From Lachnoclostridium phytofermentans (GTDB taxonomy: Bacteria > Bacillota > Clostridia > Lachnospirales > Lachnospiraceae), in the NCBI RefSeq assembly GCF_000733755.1, contig NZ_JPOF01000003.1:558001-622000 (forward strand): a DNA stretch of 64,000 nucleotides, in the 5' to 3' direction. Shown one piece after another: positions 21,607 to 30,854 of the stretch; positions within the stretch are counted from its first letter, which is position 1; the number at the start of each line of letters is the position of its first letter. The translations under genes and the position numbers were made by a program. Under the pieces are notes generated by a model, which saw nothing but the letters and a program-made list of their open reading frames with translations, did not search any database and had not been told where the DNA came from.

Positions 21607-22761
21607 TTATTCTAGTTCTTCTTTTTTATGTTCTCGGTACTCTGCTAGCAAAAGATCAACCATTCTTCCATAGCTTTGTACTCCATCTTCTTGATTATTT
21701 GCTTTTAAATAAGTATCATTCATCATCGTTACGGTATTACTTACAATAGTATTCTCAAATTGACTCCAATAAGCAGAGTTATCTGCTAAATCAGCATGTA
21801 CTCCTTCATTATAAAGATTCCTAACCTCCATGTAACGTTCTTTATTCTTATCATAAAGAGCATTGCCCGCAATGATTAGCGCTTGCATTACACCGCTATA
21901 GTTAAGTTCTACATTGTCGGAGGCGGTGCAAACTAGATAACCAATATAGTTTGCTTCATCTTCTCTCATAAATCCACGTAAATGAGCCAATTCATGTCCT
22001 ACCGTCGATGCTACAGAGTAATCTGGAATATCCACATTTACATTTGCCTCCATCGTGAACGGAATAAAGATACCGGTTAGTTCCATTCTAGACATGACAC
22101 GTGAAAATATCATTGGTTTGGCTGATGGGTATTTACCTGCTAATATAGGATACTCTTTCGCAATTTTTTGATAAGCTTTTTTTGATTCCTTCATTAACTC
22201 TTTCGTACTCATAGTGGAAACATAAATACCTTTATCATCCATCGAAGAGATAGAATCTCTCAGCTCATTTGCACGTAATGTTAACGACACACATAAATCA
22301 TATAATTCATCCTCGGAAGATTCTAATATCGTTAATCCACTATAATAACTAAATGGATAGCGATAATAATTAATACCACATCCTAAGATATAAAGAGTAA
22401 AAACAATACTAATACCGCAAAAAATATTAATAATACCTTTCCCAACTACTATGTAACGATTTTCTCTCGCTTTGATACTACGTATGAGGAAACGTATTAG
22501 AAGGAACGTTAATATCAATGGTCCTAGTATTATGATTAGTTCTGCTAGAGAAAAAGGTAGTATACCAGTTAGAGTTGATAAAAATTGCGACCACGGATGA
22601 TAGAAAAATCTCACAAACACTTTTTCTGCAAAATAACTGCTCTGCTTTGCTAATTGAAGCAACAAAAAAGAAATGGGTAATAACAATAGAAAGAAATTAC
22701 GTTTCAATCGTAATAATTGTCGGAACTTTAGCCACTGTTGATTCAGTCTCTTTTCTCTCAT
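21607..22761 (-). CDS. DUF3810 family membrane metallopeptidase-like protein
   Basis: This 384-aa protein has three membrane helices (residues ~22-40, ~70-95 and ~105-130) followed by a large domain with HELAH (256-260) and EDEAN (267-271), a gluzincin-like zinc signature (HExxH plus downstream Glu). This matches DUF3810, predicted membrane metallopeptidases of unknown substrate. All expected zinc ligands are present. It is second in a two-gene operon, 29 bp after the DUF4097 lipoprotein gene. Confidence 0.75.
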   Translation of the reverse strand: MREKRLNQQWLKFRQLLRLKRNFFLLLLPISFLLLQLAKQSSYFAEKVFVRFFYHPWSQFLSTLTGILPFSLAELIIILGPLILTFLLIRFLIRSIKARENRYIVVGKGIINIFCGISIVFTLYILGCGINYYRYPFSYYSGLTILESSEDELYDLCVSLTLRANELRDSISSMDDKGIYVSTMSTKELMKESKKAYQKIAKEYPILAGKYPSAKPMIFSRVMSRMELTGIFIPFTMEANVNVDIPDYSVASTVGHELAHLRGFMREDEANYIGYLVCTASDNVELNYSGVMQALIIAGNALYDKNKERYMEVRNLYNEGVHADLADNSAYWSQFENTIVSNTVTMMNDTYLKANNQEDGVQSYGRMVDLLLAEYREHKKEELE

Positions 22762-22790
22762 CGCATTACTCCATTTCTATTACTTACAAT

Positions 22791-23810
22791 TTATCGGAAA
22801 GAAACTTTAACATTACCACTTGATAAATACAATTTAATGCGTTTCGCTCCACCTTTATCTATGAGAATCGAACCGTCATATTTTTTCTTTCCAACCCAGA
22901 CATCACCATACTTTGAAGTGATATCCAGACAATAATCCTCTTGCTTCCCAATCAAGTATAAATCTACCTTACCATAGGAATTATTCATATCTACCTGTTC
23001 TATGTTACAATCCTCTATGGTGGAATCTCCACTGCTTAACTTCCCTTTCAGTGATGTAATCATAGATTCTTCTATCTTAACATCACCATACGAATTATCA
23101 AACTGTAATTCCTTAGCCTTCAGTTTTTCTATTTCCAGACTACCACTGCTAAGCTTCATAGTAAAGCTAGCATCTGGGTATTCTTTTGTTAAAAATTCAT
23201 CTTTTTCATTGATATTTCTTACATCTATATCACCATATTGATTCGTAATATCTGCCTCTCCTATTGCACTTCTCTCAATCGTAAGATTTCCAGAGGAAGT
23301 TACAGCTGTAAGATTATCAATTGCTGTCGTAGTTATAATGGTATCTCCATACGAATTCTCTATCTTAACATCCTTTGCTAAGAAGCTTCCCATTGAGATA
23401 CTACCACTTGAAACAGTTACTTTCACGTTATTTAACTCTGCGGATGTTGGTACATATACTTTAAAATAATTAGGCTTTTTTAGATTAATGGAATAACCAC
23501 CTTGATTCATATTACTATCATTAAAAGTCAAAACACCATCTATGATTGTAAGAACAGGTTCCTCATCAACATAATAATAGGAATATTCCACATAATAACC
23601 ATCGGAAGCTATAATCTCAAAGTCTGCATACTGTGTACTCACATCGATTGCTGAAATCTCCTCAACAGGCTCCTTCACAGTCCCAAAATAGTTCATATTA
23701 TCTTCGGTATATCGTTCACCATCCGTAGTGAAAATAAACTTATCCTGACATCCACTTACTATAATTATTAAAAATAAGCTAACCAAGAGCCATACTTTCT
23801 TATGCTTCAT
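22791..23810 (-). CDS. DUF4097-type beta-helix lipoprotein
   Basis: This 339-aa lipoprotein has a signal peptide and lipobox IIVSGC. From ~residue 55 on it is a right-handed beta-helix-like array in which two motifs alternate: SSG-type turns (VSSGSISM, TSSGNLTIE, LSSGSLEIE, LSSGDSTIE, LSSGNVKVS) and Y-G-D turns (NSYGDTII, NQYGDIDV, NSYGDVKI, NSYGKVDL, SKYGDVWV). This fits the putative adhesin family DUF4097. The function is unknown. It is upstream of, and probably coexpressed with, the DUF3810 gene. Confidence 0.7.
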   Translation of the reverse strand: MKHKKVWLLVSLFLIIIVSGCQDKFIFTTDGERYTEDNMNYFGTVKEPVEEISAIDVSTQYADFEIIASDGYYVEYSYYYVDEEPVLTIIDGVLTFNDSNMNQGGYSINLKKPNYFKVYVPTSAELNNVKVTVSSGSISMGSFLAKDVKIENSYGDTIITTTAIDNLTAVTSSGNLTIERSAIGEADITNQYGDIDVRNINEKDEFLTKEYPDASFTMKLSSGSLEIEKLKAKELQFDNSYGDVKIEESMITSLKGKLSSGDSTIEDCNIEQVDMNNSYGKVDLYLIGKQEDYCLDITSKYGDVWVGKKKYDGSILIDKGGAKRIKLYLSSGNVKVSFR

Positions 23811-23996
23811 CTTCTACATCCCCTAACTTCCAGTCATCTATGTTATTACACTATATTCGCAGGTATTCCTGTACAAACACTCTACGTTGTCATAAGTGTA
23901 AGCACTAATGGTATAATTTTGTATTTATTATACCATACGAATCGTAAGAAAAAATTAAGAAAGCATTAGATTTCTACATTATTATAAATTAACGAC

Positions 23997-25745
23997 CTAT
24001 AGTAAGCTCTTAAACTCGTCAATTTGATCAGCAAATGTTTGTAATGCCTTACGGAAGAACTCAGGATCGGTTAAATCAATTCCAGCAATCTTTGCAGCAT
24101 CCTCTACATCACTCACTGTTGTCGCATATAATAAATCACGGTATTTTGGTAAGAATTCCTCTCCTTCTTCCATATACTTTGCATATAGACCACGAGCAAA
24201 TAAACCACCGAAGGCATATGGGAAGTTATAAAAACTAACTTGACCGGAATAGTAATGCCCTTTACATACCCACATATAAGGATGTAAATACTCAGAATCA
24301 AGTCCATCTCCGTATGCTTCCTTTTGAGCTGTAAGCATCATCTCACTAAGCTCATCTGCAAACATAAAACTATCACTGCGCTTTTCAATTACAGCTGTCT
24401 CAAAGAGATAACGTGAATAGATATCACAAATAATCTGTGCTGCATCCTGAAGCTGACCCTCAATTAGCGCCAACTTTTCAGCACCGCTTGCATCTTTAAT
24501 CGCTGCATTTAGAATAACATTTTCATTAAAGGTAGATGCAGTTTCTGCAACTGGCATAGAATAATCGCTATTTAAGATACGATGCCCATGAATATTATGA
24601 TTATGATAAGCATGACCAAGTTCATGTGCCAGTGTAACTATATCAGAAATCGTACCATCGTAATTGGCTAGAACTCTGCTTTGTTTTAATGGATGAAGGT
24701 TGCAGCAAAAAGCTCCACCAACCTTTCCTGTCTTTGGATAAAAGTCAATCCAATTTTCGTCAAATGCTCGCTCAACCATCTGAGCCAAGTCTGGAGCAAA
24801 GGTCCGGAAATGTGTTAATAAATATTCTTTTGCTTCTTCGATACTATATTTTTTCTCACATGCCCCCATCGGTGCAAATAAATCATACCAAGGTAGACCC
24901 TTATCATGTCCTAACGCTTTTCCTTTTAATCGCAGATATTCATGAAATTTTGGCATATACTCTTTCATAGCCGTAAACATCGCATCCAATGTTTCCTTTT
25001 TCATATTCGATTGCTCTAATGTCATATCAAGGACTGAACTATATCCGCGTAACTTAGCCAACGTTAATACCTGAAGCTTAATACTGTTTAAAGAATATGC
25101 GATACTGTCTTTTATCTTATCGTAACATTCTAGTTCTGCTTTATAGGCTCTCTTTCTTATCGATTCGTCCGTACTATATGCCATATTGCGGATTTCCGAA
25201 AGTGTTACTTCCTTATCATCAAATATAGCTTTCACAGTGGAAGTAAGATAGCTTTGTAATTCACTCCATGCGTCCGCACCGGAAATTGACATCTTAGCAA
25301 TAATTTCTTCTGCTTCATCACTTAATAGATGTTTATTGTTTTCTTTTATTTTACGGATAAGATATGCATACTCACTAAGTCTTTCATCTTCTTTGATTAG
25401 TTCCTCAATATCATCGATTTTTGCAATGTATTTCATAAAGATAGTATTAGACTTTGCTAAATTGGAGGATTTTTGATTGATCTGTCCCAGATAAGAAGTT
25501 GCTTCAGTTTCTGATGTATTTGTAGATTGGCGTAGGGAACAGTATACAGAGAGATAATCCAATCGAAGCGCTTCTTCTAAACAATCAAATATTTTATTTA
25601 ACGCCTGCTTTTTTGGTAAATTTTCAAGTTCCTTTGATAGATTCTCCATTTGGGTGATGAGAGCATCATATCGATTCATATCATCCTTAAATTTTTTATC
25701 ATCGTAACCTGTGTATAAATCATCTAATGACCATGTTGTCTTCAT
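23997..25745 (-). CDS. pepF: Oligoendopeptidase F (M3 family)
   Basis: This 582-aa cytoplasmic zinc peptidase of family M3B cleaves short peptides. It has the zinc motif HELGH (374-378) within TLAHELGHAYHNH and a downstream ETASTFNE supplying the third ligand. There is no signal peptide. The length is typical of the family (~600). An AGGAAG site precedes the ATG. It appears to be monocistronic. Confidence 0.92.
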   Translation of the reverse strand: MKTTWSLDDLYTGYDDKKFKDDMNRYDALITQMENLSKELENLPKKQALNKIFDCLEEALRLDYLSVYCSLRQSTNTSETEATSYLGQINQKSSNLAKSNTIFMKYIAKIDDIEELIKEDERLSEYAYLIRKIKENNKHLLSDEAEEIIAKMSISGADAWSELQSYLTSTVKAIFDDKEVTLSEIRNMAYSTDESIRKRAYKAELECYDKIKDSIAYSLNSIKLQVLTLAKLRGYSSVLDMTLEQSNMKKETLDAMFTAMKEYMPKFHEYLRLKGKALGHDKGLPWYDLFAPMGACEKKYSIEEAKEYLLTHFRTFAPDLAQMVERAFDENWIDFYPKTGKVGGAFCCNLHPLKQSRVLANYDGTISDIVTLAHELGHAYHNHNIHGHRILNSDYSMPVAETASTFNENVILNAAIKDASGAEKLALIEGQLQDAAQIICDIYSRYLFETAVIEKRSDSFMFADELSEMMLTAQKEAYGDGLDSEYLHPYMWVCKGHYYSGQVSFYNFPYAFGGLFARGLYAKYMEEGEEFLPKYRDLLYATTVSDVEDAAKIAGIDLTDPEFFRKALQTFADQIDEFKSLL

Positions 25746-25918
25746 ATAATTCTTCCTTTCTTCCTTGGATTGCTCTTATTCGCAAACTTTTTATGAAATA
25801 GCTTTTATTTTACATAATCGCCTCATTTTTTTACTACTCTTTAGTTTACAGACAAACGATATGTACTATTATCCCTTTACCAACAGTTGTTATTTTTGTA
25901 TGTAAACAGTAAAAAAGA

Positions 25919-25965
25919 GATAATTTATTATAACATAAATTTTCCCTTATGTTATAATAAATCAT
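25919..25965 (-). terminator. Terminator of the flavinylated reductase operon
   Basis: A near-perfect TTTATTATAACATAA hairpin with an ~8-nt loop, followed on the minus strand by ATCTCTTTTTTA. The rest of 25746-26047 holds no gene I can support. Confidence 0.75.
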
Positions 25966-26047
25966 CTGGATTTTTCTTACATAATCGAGGAGACTAGCAT
26001 AAATAACTTAAAGTTCTCTGCGAGTTACTTTTCTATCCATTCTACAC

Positions 26048-26212
26048 TTATTTTGCACGATTGATTGGTGCAATCCCTTCCTTCTTAGAATTATGCGTTT
26101 GGTTTTGATTCTCTACCTTTGCCTTCTCCGTAATACTATTAAACTTTTCGTTTTGCTTTTTTTGCTCTCTTTTCTCTGATGCATTTGATTGAAATGAACT
26201 ATTTTTATTCAT
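26048..26212 (-). CDS. Small hydrophilic protein, 54 aa, unknown
   Basis: This 54-codon ORF starts at an ATG with GGGAGG just upstream and only ~10 bp after the stop of the flavinylated reductase. The product is Lys/Glu/Gln/Asn-rich, has no hydrophobic segment and ends in HNSKKEGIAPINRAK. The tight spacing and strong ribosome site argue that it is real. Similar small basic ORFs of sporulating clostridia exist, but I cannot assign a family. Confidence 0.6.
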   Translation of the reverse strand: MNKNSSFQSNASEKREQKKQNEKFNSITEKAKVENQNQTHNSKKEGIAPINRAK

Positions 26213-26222
26213 ACGTCCTCCC

Positions 26223-28016
26223 TTAGTGAGTTGCTATATAGTCTGCGGCACTTTTTGCAGCGATTCTTCCAAATACAACTATATCACAGACCGCATTGCC
26301 ACCAATACGATTCGCACCGTGAATTCCTCCGGTAACTTCTCCTGCAGCAAATAATCCTTTGATTGGTTTGCCATCTGTAGAAATTACCTCTGCTTTTGTA
26401 TTAATCTCAACTCCACCCATCGTATGATGAATGGCAGGAGCAACTTTTATTGCATAATAAGGTGCTTTGGATATCGTTGTGTCCATACCAGTTGTACGAT
26501 TGAATACGTCTTGTTTCTTTTCCGTAATTGTCTTATTCCAATCCGCAACCGTTGCTATTAATTTCTCAGGATCTACATCAATATCATCTGCAAGTTCTGA
26601 AAGATTATTCTCCTCTTCCACGATATCTGCATTAATATAGCTTTCCACTGCACTTAAATTTTCTCTAAGCTGTTGATCAAAGATCAGATAGGCATAACTA
26701 CCAGCTTGCTGCATAATTGCATTCGATACTAAGTTTCTCGTACTTAACTCATTATAAAAACGATCTCCATTTTTATTTACAAGGATTGCACCTTGACCTC
26801 GTACCGATTCTGTGATCATGATACTGGTTTCTTGCTCTACGGTTGGATGAGTTTGAATCTGGTCCATATCTACCACATTCGCACCGATGGCTTCTGCCAT
26901 TCTAATACCATCACCGGTTGCACCTGGTGCATTCGTTGTTTTAAAACCAGCAAGTTTACTATCATATTCTTCCACCATGGTTTCATTAGCTCCGAATCCA
27001 CCTGTCGCAAGAATAATAGCTTCACACGCTATTTTATAATTTTTCTCTTTTCCCTTTGCCATCACACCAGATACTTTTCCGTTATCCATTAAGATTTCTG
27101 TTGCTTTTGTATTATAGAGAATATCAATCTCATTACTTTCTATATTATTCAGAAAAGTATTCACGATATAATTTCCTATCGGAGCTCCACCCTCTGGCGC
27201 ATGCATTCTCTTAAAGGTAGCTCCTCCAGAAAATGATAATTTCGCTAATGGTGCCCCTAATGATTCCAGCCACGCGATGGCATCTGCAGATTTTTCCGCC
27301 ATTGTACGTACTAAAGCCTCATTGTTTAAGTGATTTCCACCTTTCATTGTATCCGTGACGAAACTCTCAATCGTATCAGCAATCCCTAGTTCCTTTTGAA
27401 GAGGAGTATTAGCAGCATTGATACCACCAGTTGCCTTTACGGTATTTCCACCCGCCATAGACATCTTCTCTAGGATAACAACAGTAAGTCCTGCTGCCTT
27501 AGCTTCAATTGCAGCAGTCATTCCAGCTCCACCTGCTCCAATCACGCATAAATCAACTGCTATTAATTCTTCTGGTAAAGCAACCTCTTTGGTTGGTTGC
27601 GGTGATACTGGAGTTAACTTTGATACATCCACACCAGCGCTAGTAAGTGCAGCAGTTACTGCTTCTATAATTGCTTTACTAGTCGTTGTTGCCCCACTGA
27701 TAGCATCGACCTGAACAGATTGTTGCTCCTCTATTTTTGCTTGCAAATCACGAATTGCTATGGAACCTATATTTTCAGTTTCATTAGGTCCATATAAGGT
27801 AACCGATTCAATTCGATCATTACTAAGGACGACAGTAGCGGTTATTTCTCCGCCATACCCGGTGGCTTTGCCCTCATAAGTTCCGGGTGTAAACCTTCCG
27901 CCCGCGGAAGGCGTGACTGAGGGTGTAGCTCCTCCCTCATTTTTGCTTCTACTACAAGACATTAATACAAATGCCATGACAGCAATCATGACGATTGCGA
28001 CAATACGCCTTTTCAT
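26223..28016 (-). CDS. FMN-flavinylated extracytoplasmic fumarate reductase-type lipoprotein
   Basis: This 597-aa lipoprotein has a signal peptide with lipobox VLMSC (Cys21), a Ser/Thr/Pro linker, an FMN-binding domain (~42-125) carrying the ApbE target motif DAISGAT with Thr110 as the likely flavinylated residue, then a flavoprotein reductase domain with the FAD site VIGAGGAGMTAA and the C-terminal GLFAAGEVTGGIHGANRIGGNA. This matches the extracytoplasmic fumarate-reductase-like family that reduces small organic acceptors (fumarate, urocanate, cinnamates). The substrate cannot be told here. No apbE or electron-input gene is adjacent. I chose the ATG at 28016 because AAAGGAG precedes it. Confidence 0.85.
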   Translation of the reverse strand: MKRRIVAIVMIAVMAFVLMSCSRSKNEGGATPSVTPSAGGRFTPGTYEGKATGYGGEITATVVLSNDRIESVTLYGPNETENIGSIAIRDLQAKIEEQQSVQVDAISGATTTSKAIIEAVTAALTSAGVDVSKLTPVSPQPTKEVALPEELIAVDLCVIGAGGAGMTAAIEAKAAGLTVVILEKMSMAGGNTVKATGGINAANTPLQKELGIADTIESFVTDTMKGGNHLNNEALVRTMAEKSADAIAWLESLGAPLAKLSFSGGATFKRMHAPEGGAPIGNYIVNTFLNNIESNEIDILYNTKATEILMDNGKVSGVMAKGKEKNYKIACEAIILATGGFGANETMVEEYDSKLAGFKTTNAPGATGDGIRMAEAIGANVVDMDQIQTHPTVEQETSIMITESVRGQGAILVNKNGDRFYNELSTRNLVSNAIMQQAGSYAYLIFDQQLRENLSAVESYINADIVEEENNLSELADDIDVDPEKLIATVADWNKTITEKKQDVFNRTTGMDTTISKAPYYAIKVAPAIHHTMGGVEINTKAEVISTDGKPIKGLFAAGEVTGGIHGANRIGGNAVCDIVVFGRIAAKSAADYIATH

Positions 28017-28235
28017 AATATTCTCCTTTACTAACAATAAACACTTATATCCATAACAATCGCTTATTGTTTACATATTGCACTGCCAGTATTCACAGTT
28101 GCTACCCATAGTCTGCATAGTTTAACTGGAATTTATGTGTAAAAAAGAATATTATTGAAGTTCACAATAATTTTACGGATGATTAAGTGCTCAATGGAAT
28201 ATGTGAAATGACAAACGGCTCTTTAATTTTCAGAT

Positions 28236-28330
28236 CTTCTATTATTTTTCTACTATTATTTTTCAATTCTATTATTTTTCAATTCTATTATTTTTCGATT
28301 CTATTATTTTTCAATTCTACTATTTTTCGA
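28236..28330. repeat. 16-bp tandem array overlapping the capA-like stop codon
   Basis: About six copies of an AT-rich unit (ATTCTATTATTTTTCA and close variants) run from the 3' untranslated side into the last codons and stop of the CapA-like gene. Otherwise 28017-28235 shows nothing recognised. Confidence 0.85.
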
Positions 28331-29795
28331 TCTTCCACTCTTTCATTGTTTTTCCTAGCACATTTTTTATTCGCTTTCCTGCTTTCTCTAGAGCTGTAGT
28401 AGCTTTTCCATTATGAAACTCTTTTTGTGTCGGTACTACTACAAAACGTTTCTTTTCATAAACAGAAAAAACCTTAAGTGGATAATATCCGGGTTGCTTT
28501 AATGTCACTTTCCCTTCTACTTTTACAATCTCAAGACGTAGAATTATCGTGTCATTATTTGCTTCGCTAACCATACTTGATACAAAATTCCCCATAGAAT
28601 ACATACACAGTACTTTTCTATTGTCGCTTGTCTTTAAGTATACTGCTTCTTGCAAGCAATGTGGATGTGATCCAAGAATAATATCCACCCCAGCTTCTGC
28701 CATTTCCATAGCATGTAGTTGCTGAAGCTTCGTAACTTCTGTTGTATTCTCTGTACCCCAATGGTTATATGCGATAATATACTCCGCACCAGCCTCTTTT
28801 GCTTCTTTCACATCACGTTCCACTGCTTGTTTACTATAACAGTTGACCGTACTATTTAAGTCCTTAGACGATAGACTATAACGAAAATTTATGTACTCAG
28901 TATAGCTTAAAATTCCAAGCTTGATTCCATTTACTTCATAGAGAAGAAACCTAGGTACATCATTCCTAAGGTAGGTTCCAACTTGTGCTATATGATATTC
29001 TTTTAATTTTTCTATTGTTTCTCTAATTCCAGTCATCCCACCATCAAGGCAATGATTATTTGCAGTAACAACAGCATCAAAACCTGCATAACGAAGGGCA
29101 TCTAAAAAAGTAGCGGGAGCATTGCAGTTAGGTGAATCTTTCATTATTTTTTGCTCAAAAGTATAATAGTTTGAGTGTGACGTTAAGGTTTCAAGGTTCC
29201 CAATGACTAAATCACTATTTGAAAATATTTTTTTTACATAGGAAAAACTATCATTAAATTGAAATGTATTTTTACTCATTGCCCCATACTGTTGTGCACG
29301 TAGACACATAAGATCTCCAGTTAGCATAATCGTAGCTTTTTGTTCAGTTTCATCTTGTTGCGCTATTTCTTCTTGTTCTTCCAAACCATTTAGTGATAAT
29401 ATCTCGTCATTTCCTATTTTACTATTTACTATTGATCCTGTTTTATCATCTATCGTTTTTTTATTGTTCTCACCACTGGTTTTAGTGTCATCTTTTATTT
29501 TAGCGTCTTCACTTATTTTAGCGTCCTCACTTATTTTAGTGCTTTCACTACTAATTCTATCATTCTGTTCCTTCTTGTCTTTCATTCCTTTAGTCGTTAT
29601 TCGATAAAATCCATCATCCTCTAATACATAACGATTCCGACCTATCTTACTTAAAGGAAGGTATGCTTTTCTTTCCAAATTATCTTGCTTTTCAGCAAAT
29701 ACTATCTGCCCTTTGTAGTTAGTACACAACAGGGCTATCGCCATAATGGCGATAAGGAAAGCGCAAAAATTCCGATGAAAATGTCTAATAGTCAT
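28320..29795 (-). CDS. CapA family (PGA_cap) metallophosphatase-fold protein
   Basis: This 491-aa protein has an N-terminal signal anchor (~10-32). A low-complexity, charged linker (~75-145) holds near-repeats KISEDAK/KISEDAKIKDD. The PGA_cap domain (~150-440) has TIMLTGDLMC, SDLVIGNLETL, VTANNHCLDGG, NHWGTE, ILGSHPHCLQ and YSMGNFVSS, with the Asp, Asn and His residues of the calcineurin-like fold. CapA relatives take part in poly-gamma-glutamate export, but no capB or capC is nearby, so its role is open. GGAG precedes the ATG. Confidence 0.8.
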   Translation of the reverse strand: MTIRHFHRNFCAFLIAIMAIALLCTNYKGQIVFAEKQDNLERKAYLPLSKIGRNRYVLEDDGFYRITTKGMKDKKEQNDRISSESTKISEDAKISEDAKIKDDTKTSGENNKKTIDDKTGSIVNSKIGNDEILSLNGLEEQEEIAQQDETEQKATIMLTGDLMCLRAQQYGAMSKNTFQFNDSFSYVKKIFSNSDLVIGNLETLTSHSNYYTFEQKIMKDSPNCNAPATFLDALRYAGFDAVVTANNHCLDGGMTGIRETIEKLKEYHIAQVGTYLRNDVPRFLLYEVNGIKLGILSYTEYINFRYSLSSKDLNSTVNCYSKQAVERDVKEAKEAGAEYIIAYNHWGTENTTEVTKLQQLHAMEMAEAGVDIILGSHPHCLQEAVYLKTSDNRKVLCMYSMGNFVSSMVSEANNDTIILRLEIVKVEGKVTLKQPGYYPLKVFSVYEKKRFVVVPTQKEFHNGKATTALEKAGKRIKNVLGKTMKEWKIEK

Positions 29796-29839
29796 AATAT
29801 TCTTATACTCCGTTTTAAAATAAATGGGTTATTATAAAA

Positions 29840-29920
29840 TGCGTCCTAATAATCAATAACGTCCTAATAAAAAATTGCGTCCTAATAATAAATTGCGTCT
29901 TAAAATAAAGCGTCTTACAT
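29840..29920. repeat. Degenerate 18-bp tandem array upstream of the capA-like gene
   Basis: About four to five units of TGCGTCCTAATAATAAAT with decay toward the right. They lie within the 350-bp divergent gap between the CapA-like and YdjM-like genes. A GC-rich near-palindrome ACGGAGGGCCCTTCCGT at ~30020-30036 is the only other notable feature there. Confidence 0.8.
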
Positions 29921-30146
29921 AACATATGCTCACTTGTCCCAAAATATTCCACTAGTATTCGTTATTGTTTTTTTATACCATATTTCAAACGATTATTATG
30001 ATATCGAATAATTCTACTCTACGGAGGGCCCTTCCGTGACGATACACATTTTTTAATCACTGAGCTATCTGATATTGTTTAGCATGATTAATGCACTACT
30101 TATTAGCTTATAGAAATTACTAGATTATTAGACATGAGGATTTTTT

Positions 30147-30539
30147 ATGAAAGGAAAAGCACATATTATCGGTGGTCTTGCTCTCTCAGGATTACTACTT
30201 TATTGGAATAAAACAAGTCAATGGGATTTGTCCATTACAACATTTGATTATATCACTGGCTCCGTATTAGGTTCTTTATTACCAGATATTGACCATAAGA
30301 AGAGTTTTCTTGGATCGATTTTTCATCTTCCTATCAAACACAGAACTCTCACTCATAGTCTCCTTTTTTTATTTTTAACCAGTATTATCGTACTTCAATT
30401 TAACTTAAGCATTGGCTTTGGACTTTTTCTTGGTATTAGTAGTCATCTACTTTTAGACATGTTACCAATACGTTCCAAAGGTATTTGTTTATTCTATCCA
30501 TCAAAAAAACGCTACAGTTTCTTTCGTATTCCTAAATAA
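30147..30539 (+). CDS. YdjM-like membrane-bound metal-dependent hydrolase
   Basis: This 130-aa protein has about three membrane helices. The conserved residues are His5 (KAHIIGG), LLPDIDHKKS, HRTLTHSLLF and HLLLDML, the pattern of the YdjM/DUF457 family of predicted membrane metal-dependent hydrolases. It is shorter than most members (~150-200), so the C-terminal helix may be missing. GAGG precedes the ATG. It is monocistronic. Confidence 0.7.
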   Translation: MKGKAHIIGGLALSGLLLYWNKTSQWDLSITTFDYITGSVLGSLLPDIDHKKSFLGSIFHLPIKHRTLTHSLLFLFLTSIIVLQFNLSIGFGLFLGISSHLLLDMLPIRSKGICLFYPSKKRYSFFRIPK

Positions 30540-30663
30540 AAGTACGAAATTTATATAATTATTAAGAATTTAATTGAAAGAACATAGAATATAAGTACTT
30601 TGCATTTTGACAAACTTTGCATTTACATTTTGGTATATCCTTAATGGGATATGCATATACTAT

Positions 30664-30748
30664 TATAATACCTCAAAAGAAATTAAGGCTTGAACTTCAT
30701 TAGATAACTGTCGCACCTCGCACCTTACTTATAGCAAGCCTTTTTTTT
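30664..30748 (+). ncRNA. Candidate short transcript ending in a terminator
   Basis: A TATAAT (30664-30669) is followed by AAGGCTTG (30685-30692) and, after a ~42-nt loop, CAAGCCTT (30735-30742) plus T8. No ORF fits. A GGTATATCC/GGGATATGC inverted repeat lies at 30632-30654. It may be a small RNA or just a terminator with a stray -10. The -35 is weak. Confidence 0.3.
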
Positions 30749-30854
30749 ACTCACAAGAGAGGAATGGTAGAAAGAAAATAAGAATGTTAGAAAGGTGCCA
30801 CTATGTAATTCTTTCCCACATTTATAATATGTGGCAGTAACGATTGGTATCAAT

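Noticed and set aside
28236-28330. CRISPR-like array
   Set aside because: Units are 16 bp, contiguous and without spacers, so it is a simple tandem repeat.
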